Assembly: GCF_022811725.1 (NCBI RefSeq) | Contig: NZ_CP094527.1 | Location: 6,138,001-6,202,000, forward strand | Length of the DNA: 64,000 bases | Direction: 5' to 3' | From: Mucilaginibacter sp. SMC90 | Lineage (GTDB): Bacteria > Bacteroidota > Bacteroidia > Sphingobacteriales > Sphingobacteriaceae | In this document: piece by piece, positions 57,301 to 64,000 of the stretch | Position numbering within the stretch: the first letter of the stretch is position 1 | How the letters are laid out: every line of letters starts with the position of its first letter | The notes under the pieces: model-generated | What the model was told of the DNA's origin: nothing | Databases searched by the model: none | The model's input: the letters and a program-made list of their open reading frames with translations, nothing else | Program-made: the position numbers and the translations under genes

Positions 57301-57465
57301 AGAGCTTATTTCAGTGCTGATAATATATTTACCCACACGAATTATACAGGTTTGAATCCAGATATCGGACGAACCGGCAGTATTTTAGACCGTGGTGTAG
57401 ATTATGGATTCTCCGCCTATCCTTTAGCAAGAACTTTTTCACTTGGCCTTCAATTAACGTTATAA
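54391..57465 (+). CDS. SusC/RagA-family TonB-dependent receptor
   Basis: 1024 residues. Signal peptide about 1-29 (SLAAHAQ), a carboxypeptidase-regulatory-like domain (about 33-115, TGKITGKDDGIPLPGVVVKIKG), then the plug with VVVIGYGTVKRKDLTGAVA and the SusC signature DVLKDASAAAIYGSRAANGV, and the 22-strand barrel ending SFSLGLQLTL. There is no STN domain, so it is not a sigma/anti-sigma transducer, unlike the first SusC; control by a hybrid two-component or AraC-type regulator outside the window is likely. It is cotranscribed with the next susD. With the flanking GH128, GH43 and GH35 genes it probably imports beta-1,3-linked oligosaccharides. Confidence 0.94.
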   Translation: MDNFISKAKNKLFILLLVLSSMTSLAAHAQETINVTGKITGKDDGIPLPGVVVKIKGSGAGTASDAHGNYSLKGVSPNATLECSYLGFVTTDEPVNRRTVIDFHLATDSRSLNEVVVIGYGTVKRKDLTGAVATIKGSDIKTQGVSDLTRSLQGKLPGVSIESAGGDPGAGTRILIRGVGTLGNANPLYIVDGVQVANINNLSATDIDSFDVLKDASAAAIYGSRAANGVVIVTTKSGKSGKPVIQFNANVGAQKIEHQVDVLNAEQWANVSNAAHVAAGLPSLDIAKNPSSLGAGTDWQNAIYRTAPVQQYEMLIGGGNESTKYSVSGSYMDQQGIVKKTDYNRYNLRIKSETTKGILKVGETVLLSQESRDLMPGGWGGQGGNPVGAAAVMIPAFSIYDPTAVGGYGGAYGPVVNVANPVAQLNLEDINRKQTSILTDVYGELTLLPGLTYKLNIGYTDNRSNYQDYAMRYTVGTLFTHPTNDLSQSRDQTNLLLLENTLNYNRQFGKSSLQALAGYTYQKNTYTYLQAARTDLPDGIINLDAGAGTSSNSGNSTDSRLVSVLARAIYSYDNRYVLTASFRRDGSSRFGSNNRYGNFPSIALGWNLSNESYLRSLFSKSFNSLKLRASYGILGNQEIGDYQYSAAVASNINYVTGTDQHKWFGAIQTAFASPNIKWENTKTANVGLDAGFFDNRLTITADYFIKTTSDVLLNVPIPGSAGAVSNPVVNAGTLRNQGIEVGANFSNRIGKFNYNIFGTISSIRNKVIALGTGSQQIFGGNPTLHGASTTVTQAGHPISDFYLVKAIGIFNSQDEVNNYSKNGKLIQPNAAPGDIKFLDANGDGQINDQDKVDLGSPFPKLEYGLGLNASYGDFDINLFFQGVYGNKIYNGLRQDLESMSLEFNYSAATLNAWTPANHSTIPRAVINDPNFNDRTSSRFLESGSYLRMKTLQVGYKFSSPFMKRINVSSLRAYFSADNIFTHTNYTGLNPDIGRTGSILDRGVDYGFSAYPLARTFSLGLQLTL

Positions 57466-57497
57466 AACACAATTCCGGCATTTTATTGATATAAATC

Positions 57498-59021
57498 ATG
57501 AAAAAACTATATATAATGCTAAGTGCAGCAATGCTGATAGTTAGCTGCAAGAAAAGCACATTGGAACTAGAAAATCCAAACCAGATCACATCTGCTACTT
57601 ACTGGAAAACAGAGAATGACGTCATCAGTTCCCTGGCCGCCACTTATGGTCTTTTACGCGATGTAAACGGCGGTTTTTACGGGGTAAGAGGTGTTGAGCA
57701 GGCCAACGGAAGAGGTGATGATTTTGTTATACGGAACGACGTTCAGGATTTGTATCAGTTATCAACGTTTACAAATACAACTGACAACGCAACAGCAAGC
57801 ACCTTGTGGAACATTTCCTATCAGGCTATCATGAGGGCTAATCAGATATTACAGAATATCAGCAAAGTTCCGATTAGCGCCGACCTGCAAAAACGATATA
57901 TTGCGGAAGCAAAATTTCTCCGAGGAATCAATTACTTCATTCTGGTGATCAATTTCGGGGATGTGCCTATACGCCTCTCCGTTCCGCAAACTACCAATGA
58001 TTATTTTACCGCAAAATCACCGGAGGCTGATGTATGGAAACAGGTTAAACAAGACTTTACAGATGCTGCAGCTGACCTCCCCGTTTCATATGATGCCCAA
58101 TGGGTGGGACGCGCTACGGAAGGCGCAGCTCTGGCATATCTTGGAAAGGCCGATCTGTATACCAAAGACTGGAGTGCTGCCGAAACGACGTTAAAACAAT
58201 TGACCGCAACGCCGTTTTCTTATCAGTTAATGCCGAACTTCGGTGACAACTTCATCGCAACAAAAGAAAACAACCAGGAATCTGTATTTGAGATACAATT
58301 AGGTGATGTCGGAGGAACAAACCCATGGTCCGGCGAGAATGCCGGTCAGGCACTGGGGGTTACGACCGCTCAGGAATTTGCGCCTTCAGAAGTGGGAGGA
58401 TGGTTTGAAATCAGTCCGGATGACAAATTGTTTAATGAATTTCAGAAAGAAAGAACGATGGGGAATGACTTTGACCCCAGAATGTATGCCACGTTGGTTT
58501 GGAATTATCCGGGCGCTACTTTCTATAATAAACCCTTTAGTAGTTATGCTTTGGTATTTGGCTATAAATCTTTACTAAAGAAATACCAGAACTACAATCA
58601 GACCAATGAAATCGCGGGCTCAAGCGGCGCGTCCGACTACACATCCAGCAATAATGAACGGGCATTGCGCTATTCAGATGTATTGCTCATGATTGCTGAA
58701 GCGATAACCATGCAAGGCAATGTTTCGGCGGCGTACCCCTTTGTTCAGCAGATACGCACCCGGGCGCAGCTGCCCCCTTTGCAGCAGGGCCTGACACCAG
58801 ATCAAATGATGGCCGAAATACGTCACCAGCGAATGATTGAATTCGCAAGGGAAAATCAGCGGTTTTATGACTTAAAACGCTGGGGCCTGCTTCAACAGGA
58901 AATTACTAACAGCGATAAAGTAGGCAAACAATTTTTTGTTCCCGGCAAACACGATCATTATCCCATTCCGCAAAGTGAGCTGAACAGCAATCCTAAAATT
59001 ACGCAGAACGCTGGCTGGTAA
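57498..59021 (+). CDS. SusD/RagB-family outer-membrane lipoprotein
   Basis: 507 residues. Lipobox LIVSC puts the lipidated Cys at position 17. Typical features follow: NPNQITSATYWKTENDV, RANQILQNI, AEAKFLRGINYFILVINFGDVPI, RYSDVLLMIAEAITMQG, MIEFARENQRFYDLKRWG and the closing IPQSELNSNPKITQN. It begins 32 bases after the susC stop and forms the surface lid of that transporter, where it binds the glycan. A strong hairpin ends the transcript. Confidence 0.94.
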   Translation: MKKLYIMLSAAMLIVSCKKSTLELENPNQITSATYWKTENDVISSLAATYGLLRDVNGGFYGVRGVEQANGRGDDFVIRNDVQDLYQLSTFTNTTDNATASTLWNISYQAIMRANQILQNISKVPISADLQKRYIAEAKFLRGINYFILVINFGDVPIRLSVPQTTNDYFTAKSPEADVWKQVKQDFTDAAADLPVSYDAQWVGRATEGAALAYLGKADLYTKDWSAAETTLKQLTATPFSYQLMPNFGDNFIATKENNQESVFEIQLGDVGGTNPWSGENAGQALGVTTAQEFAPSEVGGWFEISPDDKLFNEFQKERTMGNDFDPRMYATLVWNYPGATFYNKPFSSYALVFGYKSLLKKYQNYNQTNEIAGSSGASDYTSSNNERALRYSDVLLMIAEAITMQGNVSAAYPFVQQIRTRAQLPPLQQGLTPDQMMAEIRHQRMIEFARENQRFYDLKRWGLLQQEITNSDKVGKQFFVPGKHDHYPIPQSELNSNPKITQNAGW

Positions 59022-59041
59022 GGTTTGGTTCTATAATTAAC

Positions 59042-59080
59042 AATGACAAAAGCTTCCTGCATCAGGGAGCTTTTGTCATT
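59042..59080. terminator. Terminator hairpin after susD
   Basis: An 18-bp stem with one G-T type mismatch (59042-59059 with 59063-59080) and a 3-base loop, 20 bases after the susD stop. The stem contains an A4/T4 tract, so it can act in both directions. Confidence 0.75.
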
Positions 59081-59147
59081 TATGGCATTCATTCCTGGAA
59101 CTGAAATTCATTTATCTATCGGCTCTCGGGTTTCGGGATCGCCCCTT

Positions 59148-59491
59148 TTACTTCCGTGGACGCTTTTTTCTTACATTTCCCGGCCGATCAATAGGAGGTA
59201 ATGGGTGCTCCCGGGGATTGGCGAAAGCAGGCAATCTTTCCGGCCGGTTGCCGGTATTATCCGTTGCAAATCTTACCGTGATCTCGCGGTCATCAATCAT
59301 TCCGCCATTCATGGCGGCAATCAGTCACCCTGCGCTTTCTTGATCATTCATGTGCAGAAAACCATAGCCTTTGCCTGTTTCTTAATCAGTGATGATCTTA
59401 ACCATGTCTATCATGCCATAAGTACTGCAGAGCTCCAGCAACTCAGCTTCATCCATAGCCCTTGGATACCTACGATAAATAATTTAATCAT
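59148..59491 (-). pseudogene. RRM-type RNA-binding protein gene, broken
   Basis: Read on the minus strand from ATG 59491, the RNP2 motif KLFIVG is followed by a one-base frame loss, then RAMDEAELLELCSTYGMIDM, VKIITD-stop-ETGKGYGFLHM (RNP1), another stop (TGA after DQESAG), then AAMNGGMIDDREITVRFA, and a tail ending NVRKKRPRK before TAA at 59148-59150. The normal product would be about 114 residues, the size of small Bacteroidota RRM proteins tied to cold-shock functions. One frameshift and two in-frame stops mean it is inactive. The plus-strand frame over the same place is a shadow. Confidence 0.85.
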
Positions 59492-59630
59492 TGTAAAATG
59501 CTTTATTGATCAGCCATTGTGTAATCTCCAACAGAACATCGATCCAATCCCATAAACAGCCCATTTTCGGTCATCGAAAGTCTGTTTGCACTTTACCCCT
59601 CAGCATTGTTTGATAAAGCTCATAGCCATA

Positions 59631-60410
59631 CTAACGACCCAGCCAGCCACCGTCAACGGCTAATATAGTGCCATTAACATAATCAGCGGCGGCGGAAGAC
59701 AGGAACACTGCAGGGCCCTTAAAATCATCTGGATCCCCCCAACGTCCCGCAGGAATAAGTTCCAACAGGCTGTTATTTTTTTCAGCTTCGTTTAGCGAGG
59801 CCTTGGTTCGATCTCCCAGGATGTAGCCCGGGAAAATACCGTTCACATTGATACCCTGGCCGGACCACTCATGCGCAAGGTCCCTGATCATGTTGACCAA
59901 GGCACCCCTGCTGGCAGCCTGTCCTGGACCATTCAGGTTTCCCCTGAAACCAGCTGAAGGGCTGGTAAAAATGATCTTGCCGGAACCATGTTCGGCCATT
60001 CGTTTACCAAGCTCCCTCGCCAGGATAAAGGGCGTATCCAAATTGAACTTCATTACACGGTCCCAATATTCGTCAGGATGCCGGGCTAAAGGTTTCTTGT
60101 TGATCATTCCGGAATGATTGATAAGGATATCGATCCTGCATTTTTTTCGCACCGTCAGGTCCATAATAAAACGGTAAAGCTTATTACGGTCATGAAGATC
60201 AACCTGGTGAGCTTTAAAATTGCGGCCCAGAGCTTGTACCGCTTGTCCGATCTGCCCCCCTAACGGTTCCACTGACGCGGATACCACCATAATATCGGCA
60301 CCCGCCTCCGCCAGACCCAATGCTATGCAGTAACCAATTCCCTTGTCGCCGTCGGTAACAAGAGCTGTCTTACCCTTTAAGTCAAAGAGCTTTGTTACGT
60401 TAATCATCAT
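59631..60410 (-). CDS. KduD-like short-chain dehydrogenase lacking catalytic residues
   Basis: 259 residues, the size and overall pattern of KduD (2-dehydro-3-deoxy-D-gluconate 5-dehydrogenase): IPAGRWGDPDDFKGPAVFLSS and YVNGTILAVDGGWLGR near the C-terminus are nearly canonical. The active site is not. Lining up with E. coli KduD, the Tyr of the YxxxK motif is Gln164, the Lys is Arg168 (GQAASRG), the catalytic Ser falls on Pro151, and the NNAG motif is NHSG. The cofactor loop reads TDGDKGIG where TGxxxGxG is expected. An open, well-preserved frame with a lost tetrad suggests a non-catalytic role or the beginning of decay. It is 76 bases after the small protein gene and may share its transcript. 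Confidence 0.85.
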   Translation of the reverse strand: MMINVTKLFDLKGKTALVTDGDKGIGYCIALGLAEAGADIMVVSASVEPLGGQIGQAVQALGRNFKAHQVDLHDRNKLYRFIMDLTVRKKCRIDILINHSGMINKKPLARHPDEYWDRVMKFNLDTPFILARELGKRMAEHGSGKIIFTSPSAGFRGNLNGPGQAASRGALVNMIRDLAHEWSGQGINVNGIFPGYILGDRTKASLNEAEKNNSLLELIPAGRWGDPDDFKGPAVFLSSAAADYVNGTILAVDGGWLGR

Positions 60411-60486
60411 CTTTCTCTAATTATTTATACAATAGTTTGTTAGCTTCTCCAGTCCATTAAATAACATCAGTCCTGATGGTGCTTTT

Positions 60487-60870
60487 TCATTTCCTGATGG
60501 TCACTACATTCCAGTTAGCATGCTGATAAATGATCTGATCGGATTTCAGGTTATGCGCTTTAAGTAAGTCGGATAACAGCAACAAATGATCGTCCCTGAC
60601 ATACACTTCATCTTTGTCGTTAATATATCCCTTTATTTTTCCAAGAGAATCCAATAAAAGAAGCGTATGGATGTTTAATCGCTGATGCAGTTCCATGTGG
60701 GCGGCATTTAAAGTTGGAGAAATGAAATAATCTGTTTTCCGCGCAAGCGGGATGGACAACCTGTTGACCGGCTTACCCGTAGCATTAACCGGATCGGTCC
60801 CTGACCATTGATGAGTAAACCATAGAACGGTAATGAGCAGTTGGCCACAGGTATAGGTGACCAACTGCAA
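60487..60870 (-). CDS. Small protein of unknown function in the GH35 operon
   Basis: 127 residues. The N-terminal 20 residues are moderately hydrophobic (LVTYTCGQLLITVLWFT) and may be an anchor or signal. The rest is soluble, with LLLLDSLGKIKGYINDKDEVYV and a C-terminal DQIIYQHANWNVVTIRK. I do not recognise the family. It starts only 8 bases after the GH35 stop codon, so the two are cotranscribed. Confidence 0.55.
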   Translation of the reverse strand: MQLVTYTCGQLLITVLWFTHQWSGTDPVNATGKPVNRLSIPLARKTDYFISPTLNAAHMELHQRLNIHTLLLLDSLGKIKGYINDKDEVYVRDDHLLLLSDLLKAHNLKSDQIIYQHANWNVVTIRK

Positions 60871-60878
60871 CGTTACTT

Positions 60879-63851
60879 TTATTTGAAGTTAGTCACATGC
60901 AATGCACGGCTTGAAACCGCCTCAGGCAATATCGTTACCTTATCCGGGCGATTGCCGAACTGGTCATAGAAGACAATCGCATTTTCGCCTTCTTTTAACC
61001 AACATTCCGGAATATACAGACTGTTGATCGGAATACCTTCGGGGTAACCACCCAGGTTATGCCCGTTAACAAAGACGAAGCCGCGGCTCAGTCCCTGGTA
61101 AGTTACCCGCCAGATCGGATAGCTGCTGGCTTTTTTTCTGTTAATAGTAAACGTACTCCTATAGAAATAAGGACGGTCAAAAGGTGCTGATGCGTCGAGG
61201 GTCTTCCAGCCTGAGGTTGACTCAAAATTGCCCGGGCCACCTTTCATGCGCCACCCCTTCAGGAAAAGATCGTCCGTGTAAATAATCTCCACCGGCTTAT
61301 CGATTCCCCCGGGACCGCTTTTGTTCTCCAGGAAAACGGTAATCGTAACAGCGCCGTCGGCATCAAGAGATCCGTCATAAGGCACCGTAAAAGGCTTGTC
61401 ACCCTGATCCTGAACAGCCGCCTTTTTACCATTCACATATACGGTTGCCTGATCATCAATGCTCCGAAAAATAAAGCAAACCGGTTTGCGGCCTCCGCTG
61501 ACATTGATCTTTGCCTGGAACCAGGCAGAACCAGACAATCCTTTGAATGCATCCTCTCCTGTTTTGTAGGGAATGGCTGCTGCAAAAGAAGCAGGGATTG
61601 GCGGAACCTTTCCGTCCTGTCCAGTACCCGGTTTGATCATCCTCCAGCCTGTGACAAAATAGGGAGCATCGCCTTTATGGAGGATCACATCTCCTGTTAT
61701 TCCCTTTTTTTCCACGTCTTTTAAAAGCCCTATATAACGGTAAAGCTTCCCTCTGCCGTCATGCGCCGCATAGATCGCAAGCTGATGTGTCCCCGCTGTC
61801 AGGTTGAAAGGAATCTCGTTCATGCCGCCCGAAGCCACCCTTTTATTATCCATAAAATAAATGAACTGGCCGCCACCGCTATTGATGTTCAATTTATAAA
61901 TACCCGGCGTTTTGATATCGACCGTCGTTCGGTACCAGGCATTTGCGGAAACGTCGCCATCCGCGCCCATCTCCATTGCTTCCCCACTCTTCATCCACTT
62001 ACTGTCATCAAAATCAACGGTTGCGGGGATTGATGCGCTCTTATATTCCCATCCGGCTAATTTCACAAAAGGTTTGTCTAACGTATCTGTACGATAATCC
62101 GCTTTCGCAGCAACTTTGCTGAAGCCATCACCATAAATCCAGCTTGGGTAAACCTGGCTCTCCTTCCAGAAATGTTCGGTCCCGATTTTGATACCGCCTT
62201 TGGCCTGCACACTCAGTTCAGATACATACTCGGGTCCCGTCACTACATAATTTTTTCCTTTATCATCCAGAAACCAGGTGCGGTCAGCGAGGGCGGTGTT
62301 AACCGCCAGTACCCTGATGGTATTCAGGCCGGTTTTGAAACCGTAGGTCTGCGGCTGATTCGCATCAAAAGAAATATTTAAAATGGCCTGCTTGCCGGTG
62401 ATTTTGAGCGGTTTCAGACCGGGTACAGCGGAGGGTTTACCCTGCAATGAAAATTGCAATCCTGCCTGTGACCCCCCAGGTCCATATACCACCAGCGTAG
62501 TAGTGGCCCCCTGGCGGCTGATACCGAGAATCCGCGTTACCGCCCAATCCAGGGTTACGCCCGGATTTAATTTAAAATGGTGAACGATGGGCAGAATCTC
62601 CCCGGGCCTAAGCGTCAGGCTGACATCGCCCAGTGGTGCCGGCAAATGAACCGATGCTTTGGCATCTCCTTCTTTCTCATGGTCCAGGAAAATAATATCA
62701 CCGCTTTCGCTGTGACGGGTGTTGACCCGCAAACCGGTATCAGTTACCAGATTCCTGTACAACGGAGAATCCTTACTATTCTCCAATATGTCCTGAAAGC
62801 TTGTCGCAAACAGCGCATTTCGCTTAAACTGATAATACATCGGCCGCAGATCGCCGGTTTGTCCCACAGCTGCCCCATAATCATAAGACGTTGCGCCACC
62901 ATCATTAAAATAAGCAAAGTTTGTTCCGCCATGCGCCATGTAATAGTTGTAACCATTACCGCCATGGGCAATGATCTTCCAGGTACGCCGGCCAAAAAGA
63001 TCGGCATCTTTCTGGCTCGATCCGTAATAGCTATACCAGATGCTCCAGAATTCAGTTGTCATCCATGGGCTGGGACGTCCCGGATCATCCAGGGATGGCG
63101 CGTCGCCGGCCGGGTCACCTCCGTGATGCATGCCACTGAAAAAATAGGGTACCTGTAAGCCCAGCGAAAGCGCTTTATTTTTCAGATGAAGGAAATAAGC
63201 ATTCGTGGATTTATTTTCCCATCCCTCCGGATGCTCATTTTCCAGCTGTACCAAAACTACGGAGCCGCCTCTATTGATCTGGTTACTGCTCACGATAGGC
63301 ATCAGCTTGTCGAAGAAGCGATCTACATATTTTTCAAACTGGGAATTATCCGCCCGTACAACCACATTGTCTTTAAACCGCAGCCATATCGGGTAGCCCC
63401 CACTGTTCCACTCCGCGCAATAATAAGGTCCGACACGCACGATAGCATACATACCCAGCTTTTTGACCAGCTTTAAAAAGCCATCCAGATCCTGGTCGCC
63501 CCTGAACTCGAACTGGCCTTCTTTTGGTTCATGAAAGTTCCAGAAAGTATAGATCTCCACGCAATTGAATCCGTCCCGTTTCAGGCGGAGCAACCGGTCA
63601 TACCAGAGCTGATGCGGGATACGTGCGTACTCTAATCCTGCAGATGCCAGGAAGGTTCGCTTGCCATTGATCAGAAATCCCCTGGCATCAAACCTGACAC
63701 TCTTACTGGCTTCTGGAGCGGCCGGGTACATTTCGGGATGTTTTTCATCGGCGGGGTGCTCGACCAGCTGCGCTGTAACCGGGTTCGTACTGAAGCAGAA
63801 CCCCAGCATGATCAGCCCGTATACGATTCTGTGAATAACCTTCTTTTTCAT
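60879..63851 (-). CDS. GH35 family beta-galactosidase, secreted
   Basis: 990 residues from ATG 63851, which gives a signal peptide (about 1-27, ending PVTAQL); an upstream frame to 63920 adds an unlikely leader. The GH35 barrel is complete: HQLWYDRLLRLKRDGFNCVE, YTFWNFHEPKEGQF, VGPYYCAEWNSGGYP, acid/base Glu206 in VQLENEHPEG, and nucleophile Glu267 in WMTTEFWSIWY; MAHGGTNF and SYDYGA follow. The C-terminal half contains several beta-jelly-roll modules with WRVTYQGLSRGFVFVNGHNLGGYP. Retaining GH35 enzymes remove terminal beta-galactose, including from beta-1,3-galactan, which fits the GH43 enzyme encoded nearby. First recognised gene of a minus-strand operon. Confidence 0.92.
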   Translation of the reverse strand: MKKKVIHRIVYGLIMLGFCFSTNPVTAQLVEHPADEKHPEMYPAAPEASKSVRFDARGFLINGKRTFLASAGLEYARIPHQLWYDRLLRLKRDGFNCVEIYTFWNFHEPKEGQFEFRGDQDLDGFLKLVKKLGMYAIVRVGPYYCAEWNSGGYPIWLRFKDNVVVRADNSQFEKYVDRFFDKLMPIVSSNQINRGGSVVLVQLENEHPEGWENKSTNAYFLHLKNKALSLGLQVPYFFSGMHHGGDPAGDAPSLDDPGRPSPWMTTEFWSIWYSYYGSSQKDADLFGRRTWKIIAHGGNGYNYYMAHGGTNFAYFNDGGATSYDYGAAVGQTGDLRPMYYQFKRNALFATSFQDILENSKDSPLYRNLVTDTGLRVNTRHSESGDIIFLDHEKEGDAKASVHLPAPLGDVSLTLRPGEILPIVHHFKLNPGVTLDWAVTRILGISRQGATTTLVVYGPGGSQAGLQFSLQGKPSAVPGLKPLKITGKQAILNISFDANQPQTYGFKTGLNTIRVLAVNTALADRTWFLDDKGKNYVVTGPEYVSELSVQAKGGIKIGTEHFWKESQVYPSWIYGDGFSKVAAKADYRTDTLDKPFVKLAGWEYKSASIPATVDFDDSKWMKSGEAMEMGADGDVSANAWYRTTVDIKTPGIYKLNINSGGGQFIYFMDNKRVASGGMNEIPFNLTAGTHQLAIYAAHDGRGKLYRYIGLLKDVEKKGITGDVILHKGDAPYFVTGWRMIKPGTGQDGKVPPIPASFAAAIPYKTGEDAFKGLSGSAWFQAKINVSGGRKPVCFIFRSIDDQATVYVNGKKAAVQDQGDKPFTVPYDGSLDADGAVTITVFLENKSGPGGIDKPVEIIYTDDLFLKGWRMKGGPGNFESTSGWKTLDASAPFDRPYFYRSTFTINRKKASSYPIWRVTYQGLSRGFVFVNGHNLGGYPEGIPINSLYIPECWLKEGENAIVFYDQFGNRPDKVTILPEAVSSRALHVTNFK

Positions 63852-64000
63852 TTTTACGCTTATAGTTAATATTAATTGGGTTAATGTTTTACTGTTTTGA
63901 TCTGTACAACCCGGTGCCAAAAAACCAGTGCGTTGTCTATTCAGAAACGACCTGATGCGCCGCGGTGCTACAGCGTATTGAGCACAGGCACGTTCTTTTC

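Noticed and set aside
59205..59555. 116-codon plus-strand frame after susD
   Set aside because: It is the shadow of the minus-strand RRM pseudogene, whose motifs are clear.
62577..63158. 193-codon plus-strand frame inside the GH35 gene
   Set aside because: Antisense to a catalytic barrel with conserved residues; no support of its own.
63968..64000. Last 10 codons and stop of a possible minus-strand gene (KNVPVLNTL then TAG)
   Set aside because: Too short to tell from chance; the neighbouring sequence beyond the window would decide.

Overview
The window looks like a chromosome segment of a Bacteroidota bacterium of the Sphingobacteriaceae type (Mucilaginibacter/Pedobacter-like). The signs are two SusC/SusD outer-membrane glycan-uptake pairs, a Bacteroidota-type ECF sigma/FecR pair, lipoprotein SusD proteins, many secreted glycoside hydrolases, and TAnnTTTG-type promoter elements. 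It is accessory, carbohydrate-oriented DNA with one conserved MoxR/Bat-like cluster in the middle and several decayed genes.

Layout. 1-1251: 3' part of katG, facing a shared terminator. 1357-8957 (minus): ECF sigma factor, FecR anti-sigma factor, STN-containing SusC and SusD, a trans-envelope signalling uptake locus. The sigma and FecR genes are separated by about 850 bp of nested inverted repeats. 9211-11979 (minus): inositol oxygenase and a GH28 polygalacturonase-like enzyme, each preceded by a copy of a LacI-type operator half, which suggests a small uronate regulon. 12.1-16.8 kb: a worn region that opens with the 5' half of a tRNA-Arg and holds a frameshifted efflux adaptor remnant, an intact MgtC/DUF4010 membrane protein, a candidate structured RNA and an orphan L-rhamnose mutarotase.

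16.8-34 kb: a MoxR/DUF58/BatA/VWA/TPR/DUF4159/DUF4175 cluster in two divergent halves, interrupted by a GH2 glycosidase. 34.3-36.4 kb: a universal stress protein gene broken by one nonsense codon, and a small secreted protein. 36.9-43.5 kb: one gene of about 2200 codons for an alpha-2-macroglobulin-like protein with a carboxypeptidase-regulatory domain and a TonB-receptor plug domain inserted where related proteins carry the bait region.

45.3-63.9 kb: a glycan utilisation region. It has a minus-strand operon (GH128, carbohydrate-binding protein, GH43 of the exo-beta-1,3-galactanase type), a plus-strand SusC/SusD pair, and a minus-strand set (GH35 beta-galactosidase, small protein, KduD-like SDR that has lost its catalytic residues). 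A beta-1,3-linked glycan such as an arabinogalactan backbone is a reasonable guess for the substrate, but it is inference. No CRISPR array, intact tRNA, rRNA, integrase or recognisable transposase gene was found.
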